The notes under the pieces: model-generated
The model's database searches: none
Told to the model about the DNA's origin: nothing
The model's input: the letters and a program-made list of their open reading frames with translations, nothing else
Program-made: the position numbers and the translations under genes
Origin: Ulva prolifera
Taxonomy: Eukaryota > Chlorophyta > Ulvophyceae > Ulvales > Ulvaceae
Direction: 5' to 3'
NCBI GenBank assembly: GCA_023078555.1
Contig: CM041199.1
Span: 1,426,001-1,490,000, forward strand
Length of the DNA stretch: 64,000 bases
In this document: in pieces, positions 57,101-64,000 of the stretch
Layout of the letters: each line of letters opens with the position of its first letter
How positions within the stretch are numbered: the first letter of the stretch is position 1

Positions 57101-59710
57101 GAACACCTCGACGGAGGTGTCTCTGAAAAAGGCCATATAAGGAATGATATCCTTATCACAAGACCGCACTAAAAACTCATCTAATTCTGTCGTCGCAAGC
57201 AACTTGTACTTGCGTTTCTCCTCATCCCTCAACTTATCGCGCTCGGCCTTTTTCATGCGCTTACCTTTCCCCAGGCTTTTCTCAGCTTCGTCAACGTCCG
57301 CAGACGCATTGACAGCATGCTGAGTTTTCAGCCCCTTGAGGATGCTCGCCAGTTTGTCATGGTACAATGCCGATGATGGCGTGAGATTGTGACCATGGAC
57401 AACGCTGGCGAGGCATTCTATCCACAGGAACAGAGGCAGGCCGCTCGCGAGCAGCACAGCACGGAGTGACTCAAAGGCCACTCCGATCCTCCTCTCGATC
57501 ATGCCATTACAGCGATGAGCGGCTGTGGGGGTCAAGCGGTGAGTGATGCCACGACGCTGGAGGTAGAGCTTTAAGGCCGCGACCATAAACTCTCCCCCTT
57601 TGTCGGTGTGTAGGATGCGCACACCCGGTTCACCTGGCTTCACCACATTCACCCGAATGCGTTCGATAATATAAGAGATCATGACCGCAGCCTCACTCTT
57701 TTTGCGCAGACCTACCACGAAAGTATAACGGGTAAAGGCACACATCACAAACAAAACATATTTCACACCACCAATTCCTACCGGAGAGACAGGACCAGCT
57801 AAATCGGCGTGCAGTTGCTCACCAGGCCACTTGGCCTGACCCATGAGCTCACGATCATTGGCAGAGAACTTGCCCGCAGGCACTTTGCCAATTCTGCAGC
57901 CGTGACATCGATTCCCTAGTGGCTCGGAATCGACATCCAAATTCAAATGACCATAAAATTCACTATTAGATTGCATGCGTTTAAGGACCCAATTTGACTG
58001 GTGAAAAGACAAATGCGCTAGAAAAGCAGGTTCCAGCAAGTATGCATCATATGGAACCTCAGCTCCCCCAGCATTGGGTCGCTTCAGGTCAATGGCCGCA
58101 ACCGCCATATGATGCCACTGCTGTTGATCCTCAATAACTGAGGTCGGACTGCTCTGGTTAGACCAGACTACCCCCCTATTGACAGGCGCACCGACGAGAA
58201 TAGGTTTGGTCTCTACTGCCATTTTAAAAGCAAAGACAGGGTGACCATCCACATCTAGTTCCTGATATTTGGCATCGTCCTCTACGTCGGTGGCCATATC
58301 ACCCAGACCAGGGACATACAAGACATTCCTACGCGTGTCTAAGAACATCTGCTCGTGTCTAAGACCCATCGTGCTGAGCAGGTTGTACGGACATTCAGGA
58401 GCATAGTATACGCCAGGAATTTCCACATCCAGTGGATGCTTGTTCCCATGCTTGTCCACATAAGCACCTAGGTTCACCTGAATGGTTCCCCTGCCCATGA
58501 TAGAAAGCTGCCCTGGTCCCGCGAGATTGGCAACTTTCTGACATGGGCCGTACTCAGTGAACATTTCCCGATTTCCTACTATATGCATGTCCGACCCACT
58601 ATCAACAATTATGTTCCACGGCATGGACGCGTCCGGCTGTGGATACTTGGCAGGCATTTCAATAGTGCAAACATCTCTGGCCGCAGCCTGTTTGCGTTGG
58701 GGGCAGTTCGCACGCAAATGTCCCTTCTTCTTGCAGAAGAAACAGGTCCTGGTCTCCTCGCGAGGAGCCTGGCCAGCTGCGAGAGCAGCGACCACAGGAC
58801 CGTCACCACGGGGCTGCTTGCGCCAGCCATGGCCTGGTTTGCCCGCGGGCGCCCCAGACCTAGCCTGCAGCGACCGCTGTTGTTTGAGCAAATCAGCATG
58901 CTCAGTTAAACGCGATATTATCACATGAGGGGAGGAGTGTTGAACTTCGCCGCGCACAGCGTTGAACTCCTCCCCCACCTCTAACAGTTTCAATCGTAGC
59001 CATCGCTGGCCCACATCGGCACCTAGTGCCTCCAGTTGAGTGTAAACACTCATCACTTCACCACAGTATGTCGCAACATCTTTATTGTGTTGTGATAAAG
59101 AATTAAACCGACTCCACAGTCTGTGGATTTCGGCTTCAGTGCTAGGTCTGTACTTGGCAGTCAAGTAAGACCATGCTTCACACAAGTGTGACATGCGATA
59201 GACAGTCGTCCTATCCGCGTCAGGCAAAGACATTAGGACCTGTGTCCTCGCCCTAGCATGAACACGCTGTTCGTCCGCAGACGGTGCGTGCTGCAGCAAA
59301 TGATCTAACTCGAATTGACCTAACCACAAAAAGACTTTCTGTTCGTACGCAACGAAACTTTCAGTCTTGTAATTCCAATCAGGCAATTTCCCTTTAGTCA
59401 AATCAGGTTCGCTACGTCCCCGAGACGCGCGCAGCGCCTCGGTTAACGTCTCGAGTGATATGAGTGACTCAGTGTGACCAGGATCGTTCACAACATGAGA
59501 GGAAAAAGGCACCTGCTGACTGCTCTGCCCAGTGTGGGAAGAGGGTGGTGGCCGGACAATTCGGCCGCCTCGGAGCAACATACCCGCAGGCTGTTCTCCG
59601 TCAGGGAGCTGCTGGTCAGCGTCCCTGTTGACGAGAGGCTGCTGGTCAGCATCGTCACGCCTCTCTTCGCGAAGAGAGTCGGCGTTGGAGTTTGCGTTCG
59701 AGAGAGACAT
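54152..59710 (-). CDS. copia gag-pol polyprotein, 1852 aa, intact
   Basis: A single uninterrupted frame. Gag spans about residues 1-345, with a CCHC zinc knuckle CFFCKKKGHLRANC at 323-336. The protease active site DSGS is at 369-372. Integrase follows with the HHCC-type zinc region (AHLSFHQSNW ... CHGC, ~565-605) and the catalytic triad D636, D703, E739 (D,D-35-E spacing; HTDKGGEF, NGMIER). A poorly conserved acidic/proline-rich spacer covers about 780-1340. The RT starts near 1350 (KWVLKIKRGPAGEI, HIDIQCAFLNGEL) with the YxDD box as LWVDDLFIF (D1533, D1534). RNase H has EAYSDADFANS (D1704) and DTTEAELIA. Copia elements commonly encode gag and pol in one frame, as here; how gag is made in excess is not evident. 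Start Met at 59710 is the first in frame. Confidence 0.96.
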   Translation of the reverse strand: MSLSNANSNADSLREERRDDADQQPLVNRDADQQLPDGEQPAGMLLRGGRIVRPPPSSHTGQSSQQVPFSSHVVNDPGHTESLISLETLTEALRASRGRSEPDLTKGKLPDWNYKTESFVAYEQKVFLWLGQFELDHLLQHAPSADEQRVHARARTQVLMSLPDADRTTVYRMSHLCEAWSYLTAKYRPSTEAEIHRLWSRFNSLSQHNKDVATYCGEVMSVYTQLEALGADVGQRWLRLKLLEVGEEFNAVRGEVQHSSPHVIISRLTEHADLLKQQRSLQARSGAPAGKPGHGWRKQPRGDGPVVAALAAGQAPREETRTCFFCKKKGHLRANCPQRKQAAARDVCTIEMPAKYPQPDASMPWNIIVDSGSDMHIVGNREMFTEYGPCQKVANLAGPGQLSIMGRGTIQVNLGAYVDKHGNKHPLDVEIPGVYYAPECPYNLLSTMGLRHEQMFLDTRRNVLYVPGLGDMATDVEDDAKYQELDVDGHPVFAFKMAVETKPILVGAPVNRGVVWSNQSSPTSVIEDQQQWHHMAVAAIDLKRPNAGGAEVPYDAYLLEPAFLAHLSFHQSNWVLKRMQSNSEFYGHLNLDVDSEPLGNRCHGCRIGKVPAGKFSANDRELMGQAKWPGEQLHADLAGPVSPVGIGGVKYVLFVMCAFTRYTFVVGLRKKSEAAVMISYIIERIRVNVVKPGEPGVRILHTDKGGEFMVAALKLYLQRRGITHRLTPTAAHRCNGMIERRIGVAFESLRAVLLASGLPLFLWIECLASVVHGHNLTPSSALYHDKLASILKGLKTQHAVNASADVDEAEKSLGKGKRMKKAERDKLRDEEKRKYKLLATTELDEFLVRSCDKDIIPYMAFFRDTSVEVFQDLLRQQRPWGVEVYAYPRDDKLRKLSPRGVPAYWVGAGLGPSMQRVYAQDVPGGRVFVVRQVMCTADQMIRHVRKYDASAVVDKREPKEFANSYTVAFEGDDEGERVTDADVPPFAAEHTYDGGVLRRLRDQLHTPPGHGRVPVMEMTFRQDNPDPDPTAYSPRFGAGSSAEIIRRDPARATPEIARAALHRTRAMSRAAAHPAVPAPPRVHGEVHHPVATPSRTARYVVARNAVLHDPGVEVAFPIPMSVSASDDDMEDPSDDDSRGIYDDDDEQRMDYTVSDDERAAAHQNLEAQRVRSGSNSAAASASGAGAVAQPLRGAEAPRPFWEDEPDEVETGSELGGEDPDPSAAVGVDLPDEVRAIPAALPRIKINPLVRRRLVPLAADVAAVHMNEPAGSNASSETVVAAIEVSACSQDTSAAADCGVSCAGLKPQHVESGEQQSVQRRGSRRAAAARKQKASSDPDMPSMKEGLAGPDRDAWLRAMQEEVDALGEHGTFGLCYLPAGKRAISGKWVLKIKRGPAGEIQRYKARYVARGFSQVEGVDFFETWSPVGSYATLRVLLSVAAQADLEIRHIDIQCAFLNGELEEKVFVEQPPYFTDGTARVWRLHKTLYGLKQAAREWHKALIKVLAEMGFVCAQSDPGLYVRTSGLCFIFLWVDDLFIFSGTAGLQELVNIILTKFEGRDLGELAWALGTEIMRDRKAKTITMTQRNKIHSLLEKYSMSDCRKSPTPLVPRQQLRSVKEHPDLEKASAAEHSRFMSAVGSIQYIAGVTRPDLSYVAHALARHMSSSLKEHWLAVQHVLRYLQSTKNLGIQFIGSEGHGCLIEAYSDADFANSADLKSVSGMVIRVHGNCVLWRSKKQSIVAGDTTEAELIAMSATANELMWVKQLLLDLKLVPYKPTLWGDNKSANILAVNAVSTDRSKHIRVRHLRVREYVQMDELKIAWVGTVDQLADVFTKVLPGPALQEVRNKLQLVET

Positions 59711-60000
59711 CCTGCATCAGGACAGATGGTTGTTTGTCGCGCGCAGCAACTAACCAGTGGGATTGCTCGCAAGCAAACAGGTTGAGAGAACAAGCGAACG
59801 CGTTCGCTTTTCTCAGCGCTGATCATTAAAACAAGCTTCTCGAATTGTGTCTAACAACAATATACTACGAGAGAGCTAAATGATGCCTGCGCTTTTGACC
59901 GCAGTCTGAGCGCCGGCGGAACAGTGGAATGCCCGCCGTGTCTGCGCGCAGACATTGGCCGACGGCTTTCCTGAACAAGACCATAAACGGACATAAAACG

Positions 60001-60018
60001 CTAACATCATCGATACCA
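60001..60018 (-). promoter_or_regulatory. primer binding site next to the 5' LTR
   Basis: On the sense strand the bases directly after the 5' LTR are TGGTATCGATGATGTTAG. The first seven match the TGGTATC complement of initiator tRNA-Met seen in many copia elements. The rest does not match the common initiator, so another or an internally cut tRNA could be the primer. Confidence 0.6.
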
Positions 60019-60366
60019 TGTCAGAAAAGCTATCATATGTGCAGGCCAGGACGCGCAGTCCTTGTTCAGGTCAGGTCAGGACAGCCAACATCTCATACCT
60101 GCTGCGCACAGAGGTAGAACCGAGAGATGTTGAAGGGAAGTACTAGTACCGGGAAACAGTAAAGATAATGGTTACAGATCTCAGTGTGCACATGCTTATA
60201 TGCACACTGAACACTCAAGGTTACGGCGGGAAACCCTCGCAGGATCTCTCTCACTACATCGAGACAATCTAGGCTGGCGGCTTACCCCTGCACTGGATCC
60301 GCGGATCGTCCGTGCATGGGTGCACCTGTCACCACACTGCTGCCCGCAGGCTCATGCATTGTGACA
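60019..60366 (-). repeat. copia 5' LTR (348 bp)
   Basis: It is identical to the 3' LTR by reading. It carries the promoter with TATA (GCATATAAGC) inside a palindrome at 60182-60209. A TGTAA motif, the usual green-algal polyadenylation signal, occurs on the sense strand near 60173-60177. Confidence 0.95.
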
Positions 60367-60371
60367 TCGCG

Positions 60372-60653
60372 AGCGGTCAATCCACACCATGTTGAATCAC
60401 ACTTTGTAAATGGCATTGTTGAATCACACAGGTGGCAGAGCCGTGGCCCGTTCCGGACCTGAAGAGGTGAGGTGGCATCTTCACCGCGGCGGGTTCATGC
60501 ACCTGAGGGGGCGTGCAGACGCAACGAAACTTCGCCAAGATTGAATATTCATCACTTTGTGCAAGGCATTACAGTCCCAGTCCCTCACGATCATATGGCC
60601 GCGGTGGCGATACGTCCTCGCCAACACCTTGCGGCCCTGGCGGTGTAGACACG
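60372..60653. other. spacer between copia and the second DNA transposon
   Basis: Together with 53732-53786 this is the original ~340-bp spacer into which copia inserted. A minus-strand frame (MDPACACLHRQGRKVLARTY) runs through it, but no gene is supported. Confidence 0.4.
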
Positions 60654-63600
60654 CACAGGCAGGATCCACAAATGAGCAGTCAGGAGGTATTCCGATGGCA
60701 GCCTAGGTAATTTCGGCAAAAACACGAAACGCTGCAAAGCCACTTGCATTCAAGTCCTCATCTTATGCGCTTCACATTGGTGTTTTTTCGGGCTTCAGAT
60801 GAGGTCTGTGCACGCAGCCAGATGATTTATCTCTCATGGAGAACGCCGCTTTACGGAGAGTGTGCAAGCGCCGCGTTTCATTGTGAAACCCGTTCAAATG
60901 GATTAATGTTGCTGTTGAGTGCACGACTGCGTTAATTGCGCTGCAATTGGAGCCATGGTTTGTTGTGGCGGTCTATTGCAAGTGTGCCCGCTTACCCATC
61001 CGTACCGCTGAATTACGTCGACAGAGGTCGATCAGGCCTTTGGCCAGCCTGAAAGCGTCTCTTTGACGGAAGCCATCCACATTTGCTTTCGCTATAACTT
61101 CAGCTGTGACTCTGTCTAGTTTTAGGGCCTATGAGCGGCAGCTTGGACTGCTCGGGTCTTGTCCACTTACACGGCGTTACTCTGAAAGTACGTGAGGCCG
61201 CTCGTCAAGAGCTGAAAAGAAGACATATTAATCCAGGGATGTGCTCAGAATTTTGTGCAGGACAACATCTGACCATGTGGTCGTGACCGGGGCGTGAGCC
61301 AGATCCAGCCTGAGCACTTTCACACCAAGAATGCTTTTCTGCCCTTTTGCCACGCCGCACAGAGCCATGAATGCCAATGGTGTGGACACTGGCGTTGCTC
61401 AGTAGTTCCTTGTTTTTCTTCAAAGCAAACGGGAATCGAGAACTCAACTCTTGGAATGCAGTTGAGCATGACACTGCCTCACACCAAACCCAGATGCTTC
61501 TGTCACAACCCCGAAGCAACCATTCAAAGCACTGTGACACTTCCATGTAGATGATGTTGGCATCCATGGCGCTCCTCCGAGCGCGACCGGTTGATGAGCA
61601 GGGTGCCCTTGGAGCTGCAGTCCTAGAGGCCCCGGTCACTGGTTATTGCACACCCTCGTAGCCACAGCATGTCGCTGCAGCAGCGGCTGATCAAGCGCTC
61701 CGTAGACGTTTCAACTACACACCAAGATGCACAACTGAACTTCAAAAGCGCTGCTGAACGTGATAGTTTCATTAAGACATACTGACGTTGTTCGACCGGG
61801 CACTGCTGAAACGCTTCGCGATAGGTGTTTGTACCCAGTCGCGCCCCCACCTCGCCCTGTTCATTACGTAGTACTGTGTACGCTTTTGCTTTGCGTCGAT
61901 ATGATAGCCCAAGGCTCCTCGGAATGTAGCGCCACAGCATTCTTTTCGCGCTGCGAAAGGTCAGCATGACCTCGAGCTTTGTTTTTCGACGATTTGATTG
62001 CATCTTCGTCGCACAGATGCATACTGCTGCTTGTTTCGAATTCTGTGAGGAATGCTGCAAGTGAAGGCTGGATTGGTGAAGCAGCTAGACGCACTGAGCC
62101 ACTCGCGGCAACCGTGGAAGCAGCAGAATCCGCTGAAGCATTCACTTCAGATGTGTTACAAGTGTTGTTCTGTGCCGCTCTACGCCCTGCTCAAGGACAG
62201 TTCTGTTGACACATGAGCACAAGGTGAGGAAGCAGACTGCGACATGTGGATCGTGGAGGCATGCAGCATGGAAACTCCCGTATTGAATAGGCGATCCCCG
62301 TGCAGCTGAGTGAGCCATTGGAATACATTGAACAGAGTCATGGCGACCAGCCTGGAACACAGCCAATCGCTACAAGCAACACGACAGGGCGTTTTCCTTG
62401 GACTATCGAGTAGCCTGCACATACAGGTCGGCGCCAGTACATTCAACAATGGTGCATGCCTGAGCAATGCAGTGATCTTACTAGGCACATGATGCAGGCA
62501 TGAGGTTTGTACTGTACATGATGCAGGTATCAGATGACTTCTACTTGCAATGTGACCACTGATGCACCTATGAATTCGACGCAGCAGTCGTTGGTGGATA
62601 CTCAAACTCAACTGCCATGAGATCATGACGGCTTGCACATGGGGATTTATACCCGCATTAAGCTGCAAACTCGAGGACGTCCGTGTATACTGTGTTGGTT
62701 GCGACGGGATGAGCACGTCAACACGGTCAAGCACACCGGCTCCCCGACATCACATCACATGATCGAACTGAGCGTGTATCCGATGATGAGAGTAAGCTGC
62801 AAATGAGGTGCTTCAACCCGACTGCATGATGCTGGCGTCATGAACCTCCGGACAGGCCTCTGATTGTTCCCGGCTGTGCTTTGCAAGCAACTGTATCTCA
62901 CAGCAATCAGAATTGCAGGCAACACAGGCACGCGCACAAAGACGCGCCGGGCATAGTTGCAAGCCATGCAGCAGTCATTCTGAAGAGATACGTCTTGTTA
63001 GCGGCCGGCTCCATCACAATACTGATCAGCACAGCGTCCCAAGACCAACCTGAGGCAGCAGAGCGGCAACCTGATGGACTGCCGCAATTAATCATTTCAT
63101 AAGCCGCAGGTCATCAGAGGTGTTCAACTATTCAGCGACTTCAGCAGCTTGAAAATATGTCAACGTACCACAGGCGCAGATGTGTGCGTAGCTGGCACAT
63201 CTTCTGGACCGCTCGAGCAGCCACATACTCATGTACAGAATAAAACGGATGACTGTAACGAAGACTATGTGCTGCAAGTTGGTCTGGTGCGGTGACGTTA
63301 CCTGTCGGGAGGCCTGGCCGTGCGCATTCGTATTCAGCAGTACGCTGCCGCACAGCGGCTGGTACGGACTTTGCTAAATGGACACAAAGACGGCTTTTTG
63401 ACACGCAATAAACAGATTTGTGACATTACCATCACATGCGTGGGCGTAGGAGTGTTGCAGCGGCGATCTGTTGCTCTGTGCCTTTTGACGCATTTACCTA
63501 CCGCGGCCGAGCGTGGTATGTCGATGGTACCTGGGGCAACTTGGGTCAAGGCCCTCGTATGAGCCCGCACACCCCGGTAACTCCGGCTCTGAGGTGCCGG

Positions 63601-63678
63601 GCACAACACAGTACTACCAGCGATGACACTTTTCCACCGTGCTACGTCCACTCTGCTCGTTTGTCGATCCTGCCTGTG
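60654..63678 (-). mobile_element. CAC-type TIR DNA transposon, copy 2 (3.03 kb), inverted
   Basis: It is the inverted, diverged copy of 50643-53731. It has the same ends (CACAGGCAGGATCCACAAAT at 60654; TTTGTCGATCCTGCCTGTG to 63678) and matches over the full length, with an overall length difference of 64 bp. The flanking triplets ACG and TAT do not match, so no target duplication is visible for this copy. Confidence 0.75.
61205..62145 (-). pseudogene. coding-like cargo of transposon copy 2
   Basis: Minus-strand stretches read as exon-like protein: MNASADSAASTVAASGSVRL to WAIISTQSKS at 62145-61880, and YREAFQQCPVEQRQYVLMKL near 61820-61760. Later parts correspond to LGVKVLRLDLAHA of copy 1 near 61330-61290. 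The first block is open here but frameshifted in copy 1. I recognise no transposase signature or host family. It could be a captured host gene or a degraded transposase. Confidence 0.4.
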
Positions 63679-64000
63679 TATATTACAAAAGACTCGCTCA
63701 TAGTGAGTACGCGAATCTCAGCAGCGCATTGACAAGCCACGTGCCGAACGGCCTGTGCGACGAGGACTAAAGCAGTTAGTGGCTTGTCCAGTCCCGCAAT
63801 ATATGCGCGTGACGAACTGCAAAGCAATGATTCGCATGTCTGTCCCGGTCACGCCAAAACTGGACACGAAAATCAAAACAATTGTTCCCGCGTCTCGTCC
63901 CACCTAGGACCGCAACGAACTTTCACGTTCATTGCGGTAGTTCATGCAGCTTGAGGCGGCTACACGGGGTGCGTGGACGGCTGTGCAAGCGACAAACCCC
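63679..64000. other. window end; nothing supported
   Basis: No repeat, RNA or coding feature recognised. Confidence 0.35.

Larger units (their letters stand above)
53787..60366 (-). mobile_element. complete Ty1/copia LTR retrotransposon, 6.58 kb
   Basis: Two identical 348-bp LTRs, an intact gag-pol frame with protease-integrase-RT-RNase H order (the copia order), a primer binding site and a polypurine tract are all present. The 5-bp TCGCG target duplication lies at 53782-53786 and 60367-60371. It sits between the two DNA-transposon copies and is transcribed on the minus strand. Identical LTRs and the undamaged frame mean a very recent insertion. Confidence 0.96.

Overview
This window looks like nuclear DNA of a flagellated green (chlorophyte-type) alga. 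It is GC-rich. Its genes are split into many short exons joined at gt(g/a)...(t)gcag splice sites, with no bacterial operons. Gene content points the same way: an ADCK1-type ABC1 kinase, a plant-type rubredoxin-like protein, a GT34 glycosyltransferase, a peroxisomal DHRS4-type reductase, an IQCH homologue and a large WD40 protein. IQCH and large WD40 proteins are usual in ciliated or flagellated organisms. The species assignment is inference. For spliced genes the coordinates run from the first to the last coding base and include introns; exon coordinates are in the evidence text. Reading frames were carried across every exon junction quoted.

Layout: 0.2-1.4 kb, a 5'-truncated LINE copy next to a 33-bp minisatellite. 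2.6-6.7 kb (-), ADCK1-like kinase, 7 exons. 7.7-8.4 kb (-), rubredoxin-like protein. 9.2-12.0 kb (+), unrecognised acidic protein. 13.3-14.4 kb (+), DUF924 protein. 15.9-20.1 kb (-), GT34 glycosyltransferase with a very long acidic tail. 21.6-22.6 kb (-), unrecognised 271-aa protein. 23.1-29.8 kb (+), giant WD40 protein with two nested LINE insertions in an intron. 31.0-36.0 kb (-), IQCH, convergent with the WD40 gene. About 38-40.2 kb (-), an unrecognised multi-exon gene. 41.8-43.95 kb (-), DHRS4-type reductase ending in the peroxisomal signal SRL. 44.3-45.2 kb, another LINE copy. 46.4-49.8 kb (-), small coiled-coil protein whose large intron holds a LINE fragment, a partial exon duplicate and tandem hairpins.

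From 50.6 to 63.7 kb the DNA is mobile. Two ~3-kb DNA-transposon copies with CAC-type terminal inverted repeats face each other as a large inverted repeat. A complete Ty1/copia retrotransposon sits in the ~340-bp spacer between them. Its 348-bp LTRs read as identical, it has a 5-bp target duplication, and its 1852-codon gag-pol frame is uninterrupted, so it is a very young and probably autonomous insertion.

The most unusual patterns are: a LINE family whose copies all abut a TACAT motif at the 3' end, with 9-13 bp target duplications and insertions as short as 45 bp; long C-homopolymers starting 3-12 bases after the 5' splice site in three unrelated genes; the palindromic TATA region in the copia LTR; and the inverted pair of transposons carrying coding-like cargo.
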